64,000 nt of DNA from Levilactobacillus mulengensis (lineage in GTDB: Bacteria > Bacillota > Bacilli > Lactobacillales > Lactobacillaceae): assembly GCF_003946045.1 (NCBI RefSeq), contig NZ_RHNW01000006.1:112749-176748 (forward strand), read 5' to 3'. How positions within the stretch are numbered: position 1 is the first letter of the stretch; each line of letters begins with the position of its first letter. Under the pieces are notes generated by a model that made no database searches, was not told the DNA's origin, and saw only the letters and a program-made list of their open reading frames with translations. This document shows positions 40,551 through 49,035 of the stretch, in pieces. The position numbers and the translations under genes were made by a program.

Positions 40551-41306
40551 TCATAGAAATTGTAAGACCATGGCGATACCAAACCCAATCGCGGCCGCAC
40601 TCACCAGGGCTTCGACGCCGCGGGCCGGCCCGCTGACTAGGTTACCGGCCAGGATGTCGCGCACCGAGTTGGTGATGGGCACCCCGGGAACCAGGGGCAT
40701 GACGCTCCCAATGATAATGTCATCGACGCTATTGCCCAATCCTAAATGCACGAACACCACGGCCATCACGCCAATCGCGGCCGCCGCAGTAAATTCGGAC
40801 AAGAACCGAATCTGAATGAACTTATTCAGCACGTAGTAGACCCACCAGCCCAGCATCCCCACCAAACAGGTGATCCAAAAATCTGGCAAATTGTGCCGAA
40901 AGACCACTTCCAGTGGCCCACTGACCATGGCCGCAGCCACCAGCTGAAGCCAAAAGGGAAAGTAGCGGCTGGCACTGTCCAGATGGTCCAACTGGTCGGC
41001 AAACTGGCGCAGGTCAATCTTGTGAGCGGCGTACTGCCGCGACAGGTCGTTGACCACGGCAATTTTTTCCAAATCAAAGGTCCGGCGCTTGACGGGCTCA
41101 ATCTGGGCCCCCACCTCGCCGTTGATGGCCATGAGAATCCCGGTGATCATCACAAATAGCTGACTGGTCTGAGCCCCAGCATTATGGGCGATGCGGGTCA
41201 TCGTATCCTCGACCCGCTCAATTTCCGAGCCGTTTTCAATCATGATTCTGCCGGCGGTAAGCGCGGTGTGCAAGATTAATTGGTCCCGCTTTTTTTGACT
41301 ACTCAT
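40551..41306 (-). CDS. Threonine/serine exporter, large subunit (ThrE/DUF1212)
   Basis: A 251-residue protein: a cytosolic N-terminal part (ILHTALTAGRIMIENGSEIERVEDTMTRIA, the ThrE start pattern) followed by about five membrane segments and the conserved SVMPLVPGVPITNSVRDILAGNL. Known ThrE proteins export threonine and serine with proton motive force. First gene of the pair; AGAAGGGGA precedes ATG 41306. Confidence 0.87.
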   Translation of the reverse strand: MSSQKKRDQLILHTALTAGRIMIENGSEIERVEDTMTRIAHNAGAQTSQLFVMITGILMAINGEVGAQIEPVKRRTFDLEKIAVVNDLSRQYAAHKIDLRQFADQLDHLDSASRYFPFWLQLVAAAMVSGPLEVVFRHNLPDFWITCLVGMLGWWVYYVLNKFIQIRFLSEFTAAAAIGVMAVVFVHLGLGNSVDDIIIGSVMPLVPGVPITNSVRDILAGNLVSGPARGVEALVSAAAIGFGIAMVLQFL

Positions 41307-41412
41307 CCCGGTCCCCTTCTCTTTTTAGACTTTTCGACTATTATACGGCATGGCGCCCGGCTGGGGAAATACACAATTTAACATTTACCAAAAATTTCTA
41401 AATCTGGCCAAA

Positions 41413-41443
41413 TAAAAAGTCCGCAACCGAGGTCGCAGACTAA
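41413..41443 (-). terminator. Terminator of the MntR-type regulator gene
   Basis: Minus strand AGTCTGCGAC-CTCG-GTTGCGGACT followed by TTTT, about 10 bases after the stop. Confidence 0.8.
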
Positions 41444-41452
41444 CCAAAATTT

Positions 41453-42100
41453 CTATTTGACGAAAATGTAGTGAGCCGCCTTGTAACTCACGATGAGTTC
41501 GGCGTTGTCCGTCAGGTTCTGTACCGTCACGGGACCCTCAAACGGATCGTGCTTCAAGACCTTCAGCTGATCCCCGATATCCAATTTCAGATCACCCAGA
41601 TAGGTTAACAGATCATGGTTATCAATGAACCGGTCGACCGACACAATTTCTCCGTCGGCGACATCGTTCAACACAGTATGACTATCTTCGTGGTAGTGGC
41701 CGTAACGGTCGGGAATCACGCCACCATGCGGACAGTGCGTGGGGTTCCCCAGCATGTCGTCGAGGGCGTTGATCATTTTGGCACTCGTCACGTGTTCCAA
41801 AACCTCAGCCTCATCATGCACGTCAGGCAAATCATAGTTCAGCTTCTCGACTAAGAAATCTTCCCAGATTCGGTGCTTACGGACCAAATCTTCCGCCAGT
41901 CGAATCCCTTTGTTAGTCAACGAAATCCCGGCGTAGGGCGTATGCTCGGCCAGACCTTCCGCGGCCATCTTGTTGACCATTTCCGTTACGGAACCGGCCG
42001 CAATATTCAAGCTAATGGCAATTTGTTTGTTTGAAACCTTTTTCTGTTTGCCACCCAGCTCGAAAATAATTTTTAAATAATCCTCCTTCATCGGAGTCAT
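41453..42100 (-). CDS. DtxR/MntR-family metal-dependent regulator
   Basis: A 215-residue metal-responsive repressor. N-terminal winged helix (KEDYLKIIFELGGKQKKVSNKQIAISLNIAAGSVTEMVNKMAAEGL, residues about 5-50), a dimer/metal domain with EVLEHVTS and CPHGGVIP, and a C-terminal FeoA/SH3-like part (EIVSVDRF...GDQLKVLKHDPFEGPVTVQ). The FeoA part puts it nearer to the IdeR/SloR type than to short MntR. It is 60 bases downstream of a CDF metal exporter on the same strand, so metal control of that exporter is likely. Start ATG 42100, 6 bases after TGAGGTGA. Confidence 0.88.
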   Translation of the reverse strand: MTPMKEDYLKIIFELGGKQKKVSNKQIAISLNIAAGSVTEMVNKMAAEGLAEHTPYAGISLTNKGIRLAEDLVRKHRIWEDFLVEKLNYDLPDVHDEAEVLEHVTSAKMINALDDMLGNPTHCPHGGVIPDRYGHYHEDSHTVLNDVADGEIVSVDRFIDNHDLLTYLGDLKLDIGDQLKVLKHDPFEGPVTVQNLTDNAELIVSYKAAHYIFVK

Positions 42101-42161
42101 CACAGTTCACCTCATCTAGATTGTGTCTCATTTATACCGCGAATTTCCCCGAAGTGCAAGG

Positions 42162-43073
42162 CTAATCGTGCCGCCAGTCGTTCTGATCATAGAAGAGATC
42201 TTCGTCCTGGCCCCGTCGGCACTCGGCCTGAATCGTCACGTGGTTCACCCCATACTTGTGACAAAGTAGTGCTTCAATCTGCCGGTAGATGGGTTCAATT
42301 TTGCTCAAGGGCAGGTCGTCCATGTTCACGTGGACTGAGAAAACAATGTTGTTCTCATCAATTAACCAGGCGTGAATGTGATGGACCCCTTCGACCTCGG
42401 GCAGTTGGCAGAGGTCGTGGGCAATCGCATCGTAATCCAGCTTCGGTGAGGCCTCCATGAGAATGCCAAACGTCTGCTTGATGATGGGCCACGACTCGTA
42501 CACGATGTACCCGGCCACCAAAATCGTAATCAACGGGTCGACCCAACTGATTTGCCAAACGGTGATCAGCAAGGCCCCCACGATGACCCCCACGGATGCC
42601 AAGGCATCACTCAACAGGTGCAGGTACGTCGCCCGAATGTTCAGGTTGTGCTTGGCCCCGTGGTTGAGTAACACCGTGGAAAACAGGTTGGCCAGAAAAC
42701 TAATGATGGCCACCAGCAACATGATGTCACCCTTGACCGGTTCCGGATGCAGCAAGCGCCGCACGGCCTCACCCGCCAATACCAGGGAAATAATGACCAA
42801 CACCCCGGCATTTAACAGGGCCGTTAAAATCTCAGCCCGACGGTACCCATACGTGTTGCTCCGGGTCTGCCGGCGTCCCCCAATGCGGTGCGCCGCGTAG
42901 CTCAGCACCACGGAGAACGCATCTCCTAAATTATGAAACGCGTCGGACAGCAGCGATAGGCTCCCAGAAAACAGGCCCCCCACCAACTCAAAAATCGTAA
43001 TGACCACATTTAACACGGTGACCAGTAGGAACCGACCGCCCGACAGACTCTTCTCCAATTTCTCCGCCCCCAT
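42162..43073 (-). CDS. Cation diffusion facilitator (CzcD/ZitB-like zinc/metal exporter)
   Basis: A 303-residue CDF exporter: six membrane segments with metal-site motifs SDAFHNLGDAFS (helix 2) and SDALASVGVIVG (helix 5), and a cytosolic C-terminal domain with HHIHAWLIDENN. A histidine in the helix 2 motif and Asp in helix 5 fit zinc/cobalt transport, though manganese or iron cannot be excluded. Probably an operon with the DtxR/MntR-type regulator. Start ATG 43073 is preceded by AAGGTA. Confidence 0.88.
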   Translation of the reverse strand: MGAEKLEKSLSGGRFLLVTVLNVVITIFELVGGLFSGSLSLLSDAFHNLGDAFSVVLSYAAHRIGGRRQTRSNTYGYRRAEILTALLNAGVLVIISLVLAGEAVRRLLHPEPVKGDIMLLVAIISFLANLFSTVLLNHGAKHNLNIRATYLHLLSDALASVGVIVGALLITVWQISWVDPLITILVAGYIVYESWPIIKQTFGILMEASPKLDYDAIAHDLCQLPEVEGVHHIHAWLIDENNIVFSVHVNMDDLPLSKIEPIYRQIEALLCHKYGVNHVTIQAECRRGQDEDLFYDQNDWRHD

Positions 43074-43176
43074 TACCTTGCTACTCTCTATTATCGCAGA
43101 GTTTAGGGTAATTGAAAAGCCGGTTTTCGGCGAACCTCACGTTTTTGTTGGCGCTCGGGTCTTGTGTCTTGATTTC

Positions 43177-43354
43177 GCCTCCGGGGTCCGGAAAAATGGG
43201 CCGTGACGCTGTGGGCGGCCGGCTGAAGCCTGGGGGCGGTCTTCAACCTTACTTTGAGCCGCCAAGGGCGCGTCTCAAAGAGTCCAGTTATCTAACCGGC
43301 AAAGCCGGCAAGACAACTCCCACGGCTTAGCCCATTTTTTCGGACCCCTGCGGC
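43177..43354 (+). repeat. Structured interspersed element B2
   Basis: Full B copy. Inner stem GGGGTCCGGAAAAATGGGC (43183-43201) with GCCCATTTTTTCGGACCCC (43330-43348), 19 positions with one G.U. Hairpin 2 CTTTGAG/CTCAAAG; hairpin 3 8 pairs, U.U, 6 pairs. Edge GCCTCC/TGCGGC. One of three copies not placed in F sense behind a gene. 43074-43176 and 43355-43437 show no gene. Confidence 0.86.
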
Positions 43355-43439
43355 TGAGACTGGTTTAAACCCGTTCGCCAACCCGCTCTTCCCTAGCCTC
43401 ATCCTAGAACAATCACTTGCGTTGGACCAGACGATACGA

Positions 43440-43479
43440 AAAAAGGGTCGATTCCGCTGAAAGCGAAACCAACCCTTTA
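43440..43479 (-). terminator. Terminator of the acetyltransferase gene at 43548
   Basis: Minus strand AAGGGTTGGTTTCGCT pairs with AGCGGAATCGACCCTT, with six T after it. Confidence 0.82.
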
Positions 43480-43547
43480 CTATAGTAGATTTAAGTTTAT
43501 TTTGGCGTCAGCAAATGGCACCTAACCCTGTCAGGTCAGTCGTTGTC

Positions 43548-44111
43548 CTACTTAACCGTTTGGGCCGTTGCCAGATGAGCTGGCTTAGCGTTGACCGTTA
43601 ACCGTTCGTAGGCAAAATCGGTCGTGCCGGGCATCCCCGCTGCGGCTAAATCAATCGTCCCGGTTTCACTGAAACCGCTCTTCTTGATGATGTGTTGCAT
43701 CGCCATGTTTTGCGGATGCGTGTCGATTCGGATACTTTCGATAGAAGCAGCGTGATCAATTTGGTCAAATAACCGTTGGAATAATTGTCCGGCCAGACCC
43801 CGACCATGATGGTGGCTAGATACTGCTACGCGGTGAATGGCCAAGTATGGGGCTTGCTTGGTCAGCCACTGACCATCGATCTGTTTATAGGTCGGATCCT
43901 CCCCGGGAATCAATGCAGCGGTCCCTAAAATTTCGTTGTTTTCTTCCAAAACAACGGTCCAGCCTTGGTGAATGTCATCAACTAAGATTGACGTCGTTGG
44001 GTAAGCCCCCTGCCACTGGTCAATTGCTTGGGCAGCGAGTAATTCTCGCCCATCCCGGATAATCGATTCAATTTGTGGTAAGTCGGCCATAGTAGCTTGT
44101 CGTAACAGCAT
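43548..44111 (-). CDS. GNAT-family N-acetyltransferase
   Basis: A 187-residue acetyltransferase. N-terminal MLLRQATMADLPQIESII is the usual beta1-alpha1; motif A is HRVAVSSHHHGRGLAGQLF (about residues 92-110), and HIIKKSGFSETG is motif B. The pattern is common in lactobacilli; the substrate is unknown. Own terminator; no operon partner. The last 12 residues after LTVN are low in conservation. Confidence 0.82.
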   Translation of the reverse strand: MLLRQATMADLPQIESIIRDGRELLAAQAIDQWQGAYPTTSILVDDIHQGWTVVLEENNEILGTAALIPGEDPTYKQIDGQWLTKQAPYLAIHRVAVSSHHHGRGLAGQLFQRLFDQIDHAASIESIRIDTHPQNMAMQHIIKKSGFSETGTIDLAAAGMPGTTDFAYERLTVNAKPAHLATAQTVK

Positions 44112-44431
44112 GTGTTAACACCATCCTTCTAGTTTTGTTTTAAAGCGATTTTGTAATCTTAACACGTTCGCCAAAGAATACAACAAAATAAATTCGCTTT
44201 TTCCAAACATTTTCACTAGAAAGTCATGAAAGCTGACAACCACGCGATTTACGACTGATTTTATTTCTCATTTTACGTTCATTTTCTTAAGCGATTTTCA
44301 TGCTTTCATAGATATTTCAGCTTCTTAATACTTATGCCGCTGGCGTAACCTTGACCTTTATATAATTGGCATTTGGGGTCACATCCCCATTATCTATGGC
44401 AAGCAGACACGCCACAGGACCGGTGGGCGTG
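44112..44431. other. Intergenic region without visible gene
   Basis: AT-rich 44115-44330 followed by a GC-richer stretch toward B3. No ORF with a ribosome site. It probably holds the promoter of the gene at 43548 (a TTTTAAAG region near 44141), which I cannot define with confidence. Confidence 0.5.
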
Positions 44432-44658
44432 TTTCGCCCTAAATCCGTGTCAGCCGTGAGGGCGGGGAAAAAGGTCTCAGCCGTGGGAGTTGTCTTGCCG
44501 GCTCTGCCGGTTAGACAACTGGTATCTTTGAGACGTGCCCCTGGCGGCTCAAAGTAAGGCTGAAGACCGCTTCTCAGGCTTCGGCCGTCCGCCCACAGCG
44601 TCCCGGACCTTTTTCCCCGCCCGGTAAGGCGAATTTCAACACCAAATTTAGGCCGAAA
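44432..44658 (-). repeat. Structured interspersed element B3
   Basis: Full B copy. Outer arms TTTCGCCCTAAAT/ATTTAGGCCGAAA (one mismatch), inner stem GGGCGGGGAAAAAGGTC with GACCTTTTTCCCCGCCC (perfect 17). Hairpin 3 AGTTGTCT-U-GCCGGC against GCCGGT-U-AGACAACT. The outer arm begins at the T8 tract of the terminator at 44659. Confidence 0.88.
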
Positions 44659-44699
44659 AAAAAGCCCATCCGAGAACTTTCTAAACTCGGATGAACTCA
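44659..44699 (-). terminator. Intrinsic terminator downstream of the MerR gene
   Basis: Minus strand GTTCATCCGAG-TTTAGAAAGTT-CTCGGATGGGC followed by eight T. It is 290 bases after the MerR gene's stop, with no gene in 44700-44989 that I recognise; that gap may hold a decayed sequence. Confidence 0.8.
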
Positions 44700-44989
44700 G
44701 CGGGAGCAACGGTAGGCGAGTGAAAAATAAAAAGTGTTATTTTTCATAAAACACGTCGTTTTAGTTTCACGATTGCTTACGCTGACATAGTGCCAACGTA
44801 GTCCATGCGCAAGATAAACGCGCTATTACTAATGGTTATTCGCCTGGTTTCACAACACGTCAACAACATGATTGACCACCAATCCAGCCAGAAGATCGAT
44901 TGGTATCGAAAGTTTTTTCTGCCAACCACCAAATGCTCTCCCGTGTCTTCAGATTACCATTCTTACCGGCGATAAACAATGAAATCGCC

Positions 44990-45430
44990 CTATTTCGTGC
45001 TAGCAATCAGCTTAAATTGCCATTTATCGTCAATTCGTTCAGCAACTAGGTCTTTGCCGGGCTCCGGATCGAAGTTACCTAAATTAATCTCGGTGTGTTC
45101 CGGGTCAATGGCCATTGACACGAAACGTCCCTCGAAGAAGGACCGTAGCGTTTCAAAGTAGGCCCCCCGCCGTTGCGCTTGCTTGACAGCCCCGGCTAAG
45201 GTATAGCCATCGTCCAGGTAGGTTTTAATCTGTTGAACCTTCAGCACCGTCTTATAGGAAAACTTGCGATTCTTCCCGTCGCTGGAACTCTCGCTGTGAA
45301 TGTAGCCCTTGCTTTCCCAGTAACGCACCTGACTCTGCGACACCCCGGTTGCCGCGGCCACGTCGCCAATTCCTAAAATCAGTTTTTCAATTGGCATTTT
45401 TTTTAATAAATTTGAGACATCTTCGTTCAT
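44990..45430 (-). CDS. MerR-family transcriptional regulator
   Basis: A 146-residue MerR regulator. The winged helix reads ILGIGDVAAATGVSQSQVRYWESKGYIHSE (about residues 19-48), then a wing and a short helical region (KVQQIKTYLDDGYTLAGAVKQA). The C-terminal effector part is short, with no cysteine cluster, so metals are unlikely and an organic ligand is more likely. It is divergent from the MFS exporter at 45647 with 216 bases between, so exporter control is inferred. I use ATG 45430; a GTG at 45445 is possible. Confidence 0.83.
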   Translation of the reverse strand: MNEDVSNLLKKMPIEKLILGIGDVAAATGVSQSQVRYWESKGYIHSESSSDGKNRKFSYKTVLKVQQIKTYLDDGYTLAGAVKQAQRRGAYFETLRSFFEGRFVSMAIDPEHTEINLGNFDPEPGKDLVAERIDDKWQFKLIASTK

Positions 45431-45473
45431 GTACGTAACGTCCACCCTTCGTCATGGCTTTAAGAGAAATTCA

Positions 45474-45607
45474 ATTATAGGTTAAATGAAAACGGTTGTA
45501 AAATTTAATAGTTCTTCTCAGATTGATGTATCCTTTTCTCTAATCAGTATAGATATTTTAAAAAGGATGTCAAGCTAGTTGACAAGGATAGTGAATCTGC
45601 GTATAGT
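45474..45607. promoter_or_regulatory. Divergent MerR/MFS promoter region with dyad operator
   Basis: Minus strand (MerR gene): TTTACA (45497-45502), 17 bases, TATAAT (45474-45479). Plus strand (exporter): TTGACA (45579-45584), 17 bases, TATAGT (45602-45607). The plus -35 is half of the perfect dyad TGTCAA-GCTAG-TTGACA (45568-45584), a likely operator. The normal 17-base spacer is unusual for MerR-activated promoters, which mostly have 19-20. Confidence 0.65.
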
Positions 45608-45646
45608 TATTGCAGAATTAATTTTAGGAAAAAGAGGGAATTATAA

Positions 45647-47152
45647 TTGGGAAATGCAATTGATACCAACGGAAAGTCCTACAACCGGACGCTCTTAGTC
45701 GTCCTGCTGTTGATTGGGACTTTCTGTACGGTACTGAATCAAACTATTTTAAGTACCGCCTACCCAACTCTGATGAAGGCCTTTGATGTTTCGACCTCCA
45801 CCGTACAATGGTTAACGACCGGTTTCTTACTGGTTAACGGGATCATGATCCCAATTAGTGCGTGGTTACTCACGACGATCAGTTCAAAATGGCTGTACAT
45901 TGGGGCCATGTCGACTTTCTTAGTCGGCACCATTCTCTGCTGGTCAGCGGTCAGCTTCCCCATGTTGCTGATTGGCCGACTCATCCAAGCTGTTGGAGTC
46001 GGGGTTTCCATGCCATTACTGCAAACCTTGATGCTGACCATCTTCCCCGCTAACAAGCGTGGGACTGCCATGGGGCTTGCCGGGATCGTTATCGGCCTGG
46101 CACCAGCCATTGGACCGACCTTATCCGGGTGGGTCATTGACAACTGGACTTGGCGTGACCTCTTTGGCATGATCATTCCAATCGTGGCCATCGTTGTTAT
46201 CGCTAGTTTCTGGATCATGCACAGCGTTCTGGAAACCCACAAGGAACCATTGGATATCTTATCCGTTATCCTATCCACGATTGGTTTCGGGAGTATGCTG
46301 TACGGGTTCTCCTCCGTTGGTGACGACGGTTGGGGCAGTGCCATTGTCCTCTCCACGTTAGCCATCGGGTTCATCTTCGTGGGTCTCTTCATCTGGCGTC
46401 AATTGACCATGAAGGATCCATTCTTGAACTTCCGGGTTTACAAATCAAAAGAATTCACCATCTCTGCGATTCTGAGTTCCGTGGTCAACATGGCCATGGT
46501 CGGCGTCGAAATGGTCATTCCCCTTTACCTTCAAATGGTTAAAGGGATGTCGGCCTTCCATTCTGGGTTGACCTTGTTAGCTGGGGCCCTCATGATGGGG
46601 ATTATGAGTCCCATTACTGGGCGCGCATTTGACCGTTTCGGTGCTAAGCGCTTAGCCACGATGGGGATGTTCCTCTTAACGATTGGGACCTTACCATTCG
46701 TCTGGATCACCAAGGACACGTCAACACTGTACATCGTCTTGCTGTACGCCCTGCGGATGTTTGGGATTGCCATGGTTATGATGCCAACGACCACTGCCGG
46801 GATGAACGCCTTACCACTGAACATGATTTCTCATGGGACCGCCGTCAACAACACGCAACGGCAGGTCGCTAGTTCTGTTGGGACCGCCATCCTGATCAGT
46901 GTCTTGACCAACGTGACTAAGGGTCAAATGCCAGCCAAGCACGTCTTGACGACTAACCCGTTGAGCTACGCCAATGGCGCCATCAACGCCACCCTGTCCG
47001 GTTACCATGCCGCCTTCTGGATTGCCGTTGGCTTCTGTGTGGTCGCCTTGGTCGTTGCCTTCTTCATGAAGGGTAGCAACCACTCCGTCCATTTAGCCGA
47101 TAAGAATGCGCAACAAGAAAATGCGGAAGCTACCGAAGGAGGTGCCGCCTAA
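45647..47152 (+). CDS. MFS multidrug exporter, DHA2 (14-TM) type
   Basis: A 501-residue drug:H+ antiporter of the EmrB/LmrB type. About fourteen hydrophobic segments are visible, with NQTILSTAYPTLMKAFDVSTSTVQWLTTGFLL in the first loop and GTAMGLAGIVIGLAPAIGPTLSGWVIDNWTWRDLF (motif C region), as typical for DHA2. Start is TTG 45647 after AGAGGGAA. It overlaps the next gene by one base (TAATG), so the DUF4811 protein is coupled. Controlled most likely by the divergent MerR gene. Confidence 0.9.
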   Translation: MGNAIDTNGKSYNRTLLVVLLLIGTFCTVLNQTILSTAYPTLMKAFDVSTSTVQWLTTGFLLVNGIMIPISAWLLTTISSKWLYIGAMSTFLVGTILCWSAVSFPMLLIGRLIQAVGVGVSMPLLQTLMLTIFPANKRGTAMGLAGIVIGLAPAIGPTLSGWVIDNWTWRDLFGMIIPIVAIVVIASFWIMHSVLETHKEPLDILSVILSTIGFGSMLYGFSSVGDDGWGSAIVLSTLAIGFIFVGLFIWRQLTMKDPFLNFRVYKSKEFTISAILSSVVNMAMVGVEMVIPLYLQMVKGMSAFHSGLTLLAGALMMGIMSPITGRAFDRFGAKRLATMGMFLLTIGTLPFVWITKDTSTLYIVLLYALRMFGIAMVMMPTTTAGMNALPLNMISHGTAVNNTQRQVASSVGTAILISVLTNVTKGQMPAKHVLTTNPLSYANGAINATLSGYHAAFWIAVGFCVVALVVAFFMKGSNHSVHLADKNAQQENAEATEGGAA

Positions 47153-47874
47153 TGATTATCTTTTCACTGATTATTTGCGCCGTCCTGTCCTTTGTCTTCT
47201 ACGTTTACGTTCAGAATCGGTCACTCAGTAATGTTCTGACCGCCGTGGCCGTCATCGGCCTGCTGACTAGCATCTTCTTCATGGTGAAAAATGACCACGA
47301 CCACTACGGGATGCACCAGGTCACTAAGACCTCGACGCAAAAGATCTACACCGCTTCCCCATCGAAGCAATTACCTATGATGCTGTACCAACCCATTGGC
47401 TCGGCCAACAAGCACCAGGTCTACGTTTACAAGACCAGTGTCAATGCCAAGAAGACCAGTCATACGGCTGCTAAGGTCACGACTAAAAACGTGGTCAAGC
47501 GCACGACTGGCACCAACCGGATCGTCACGAAAAAGACGTACTGGGAATTCAAGAGTGGCGCCGCCAGCTTCTGGTTTGGACTGTCCGGTAACGGGCACAC
47601 CTACGTGAAGGAAACCAACACAATCTACATCAACAAGAACTGGACCGTGTTGAGTGCCACCCAGGCTAAGCAATTGCAAAAGATGGCGAAGTCCAAGAGC
47701 TTCCAAGCTAAGCAAAAGGCCGCTGCGACGGTTTACGTCAAGAAGGCTGTGATGGCCGCCATGACCAAGAACCCAACCATGTCCGCTGCGCAACAAAAGA
47801 AGGTTACGCAACAGGCTGCCGCTGCTTTCCAAGCACAAGCGATGAAGCAGTTGATTGCTCAGATTAAGAAGTAA
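47152..47874 (+). CDS. DUF4811 domain membrane protein
   Basis: A 240-residue protein with two membrane segments at the N-terminus (residues about 1-20 and 25-45), a middle domain with VYVYKTSVNAKKTSHTA, and a lysine/alanine/glutamine-rich C-terminal coil. I recall DUF4811 proteins next to DHA2 exporters in lactobacilli; an accessory role is inferred from this pairing. The start overlaps the exporter stop. No catalytic motif is seen. Confidence 0.82.
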   Translation: MIIFSLIICAVLSFVFYVYVQNRSLSNVLTAVAVIGLLTSIFFMVKNDHDHYGMHQVTKTSTQKIYTASPSKQLPMMLYQPIGSANKHQVYVYKTSVNAKKTSHTAAKVTTKNVVKRTTGTNRIVTKKTYWEFKSGAASFWFGLSGNGHTYVKETNTIYINKNWTVLSATQAKQLQKMAKSKSFQAKQKAAATVYVKKAVMAAMTKNPTMSAAQQKKVTQQAAAAFQAQAMKQLIAQIKK

Positions 47875-47881
47875 GCATGAT

Positions 47882-47932
47882 TAAAAGCACGTTCAGTCCA
47901 ATCCCGTGAGGTTGGTCCGAACGTGCTTTTTT
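47882..47932 (+). terminator. Terminator of the MFS-DUF4811 operon
   Basis: AAAAGCACGTTC...CCAA...TTGG...GAACGTGC followed by six T on the plus strand. Confidence 0.87.
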
Positions 47933-47937
47933 CATCC

Positions 47938-48178
47938 GCTAATAAAAAGGAATCCGGTGACGTCCGTTCCCGGCGGTGGGTTCAAGGTTGCCTGCTGTGG
48001 GACCCGGCTCCAGCCTGAGGAGCGGTCTTCCGCCTCGCCTTGAAGCCTGAAAACCACAGTCTTCAAGGGCGTCCCATGCTCTAACCTGAGAAAAACACTC
48101 AGGTAAGACCATCGACACAGCTGTCAACCTTGACCCACCTCTGGTCACTCACCCGGAAGCATTCCCTTTTATTAACGC
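47938..48178 (+). repeat. Structured interspersed element A6
   Basis: Full A copy; core 47966-48149. Closing helix GGTGGGTTCAAGGTTG with CAACCTTGACCCACC, with several paired changes against A5. Hairpin 2 CCTTGAAG...CTTCAAGG; hairpin 3 ACCTGAG...CTCAGGT. Outer arms GCTAATAAAAAGGAAT and ATTCCCTTTTATTAACGC begin about six bases after the T-tract of the preceding terminator. Confidence 0.88.
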
Positions 48179-48249
48179 TAAAAGCCGGTTACTGCTGACT
48201 GAATGTCCAGCTACTACAGCTAGGTTTATTTTGCATGGTCTCTCACCAG

Positions 48250-48433
48250 CGCCTTACCGGGCGGGCAAAATAAACCGTGACGCTGTGGGCGGACGCCTGA
48301 AGCCAAAGAGCGGTCTTCAGACTTACTTTGAACCTCTGCGAACCGAGTTTCAAAGATACCAATTATCTAAGTGGTAAAGCCCACCACTAAGATAATTCCC
48401 ACGGCTGAATTTATTTTGCCCGCCCTCACGGCT
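48250..48433 (+). repeat. Structured interspersed element B5
   Basis: Full B copy, about 70 bases after A6. Inner stem GGGCGGGCAAAATAAA (48259-48274) with TTTATTTTGCCCGCCC (48410-48425), perfect 16. Hairpin 1 CTGAAG/CTTCAG; hairpin 2 CTTTGAA/TTCAAAG; hairpin 3 AATTATCT-U-AGTGGT with ACCACT-U-AGATAATT. Confidence 0.88.
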
Positions 48434-48585
48434 CCTATGGTGTGGATTGGCAACGTTGGTCAGTGGAGTGGCTGCAGAACGCTGTCATCTCCATGAAGGT
48501 TATGCTAGTTGATGTAATCATTCTTAACTAGAAGTGATAACAGGAACGCCTAAGCTGCTTAATTTAGCTTAGGTGAACAATCAGA
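48434..48585. other. Intergenic stretch with a short hairpin
   Basis: Contains CCTAAGC-TGCTTAATTTA-GCTTAGG (about 48549-48573), not followed by a T-run. No gene seen. Confidence 0.5.
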
Positions 48586-48716
48586 AGCAGCTCAAGGTGT
48601 TCGAGCTCACAAGACAACCTTGGAACCTCTGATTCAGGTTCCAAGGCGAGACCAGTCATCCCCCTCAGCGTGGGGAGCAAAGAACTACCACCGGGAGCAC
48701 AGTCAGACACTAGGAC
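48586..48716 (-). repeat. Partial element A7
   Basis: Keeps hairpin 2 (CCTTGGAAC...GTTCCAAGG, 48616-48645 region) and the right edge CAGCGTGGGGAGCAAAG...CCACCGGGAGC, which repeats the edge of A8 (48905-48937) almost exactly. Hairpins 1 and 3 are missing. A tandem partner of A8. Confidence 0.7.
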
Positions 48717-48726
48717 GAAAAAAAAC

Positions 48727-48972
48727 GAGCTGCTTTCTTTGCCAGTGTGAGCGACCAGAGGTGGTTTTGCGGACTACGCTGTGTCGATGGCCTTAGCCGG
48801 GGTTCCTCACCCGGGTTAGGCCATGGGGCGACCTGGAAAACTCGGGGCTTTCGAGGTTTCCAGGCGAGACGGCGGACCGCTTCTCAGGCCGCGGTCGTCC
48901 CCCACAGCGTGGGGAGCAAAGGACCACCGCCGGGAGCGCAGTCAAACACTAAGGCAAAAAGAAAAGCAGCTC
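48727..48972 (-). repeat. Structured interspersed element A8
   Basis: Full copy; core about 48750-48937. Closing part ACGCTGTG/CACAGCGT and GGTGGT/ACCACC. Hairpin 3 CTTAGCCGGG...CCCGGGTTAG with the U.U and one G.G; hairpin 1 loop ACCGCTTCTCAGG. Outer arms GAGCTGCTTTCTTTGCC and GGCAAAAAGAAAAGCAGCTC start in the T-tract of the terminator at 48954. Confidence 0.83.
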
Positions 48973-48998
48973 ACGGGCTGGACCCGCGGAGCTGCTTA
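48954..48998 (-). terminator. Terminator of the small MerR-like gene
   Basis: Minus strand AGCAGCTCCGCGGG pairs with CCCGTGAGCTGCT and is followed by TTTCTTTTT. Its falling strand is part of the outer arm of A8. Confidence 0.78.
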
Positions 48999-49035
48999 GT
49001 GGTGCATTTTACCGATTCATTACCTTAATTACTTG

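Noticed and set aside
44332..44709. A 125-codon minus-strand frame over B3
   Set aside because: It runs through the hairpins of element B3 and a terminator; similar frames appear over other A/B copies only because the repeat is GC-rich. No ribosome site.
45760..46392. A 210-codon minus-strand frame inside the MFS gene
   Set aside because: Antisense shadow of a hydrophobic membrane gene; the real gene has promoter, ribosome site and family motifs.
47371..47838. A 155-codon minus-strand frame inside the DUF4811 gene
   Set aside because: Shadow of the plus-strand gene, caused by its lysine/alanine-rich codon pattern; no ribosome site.
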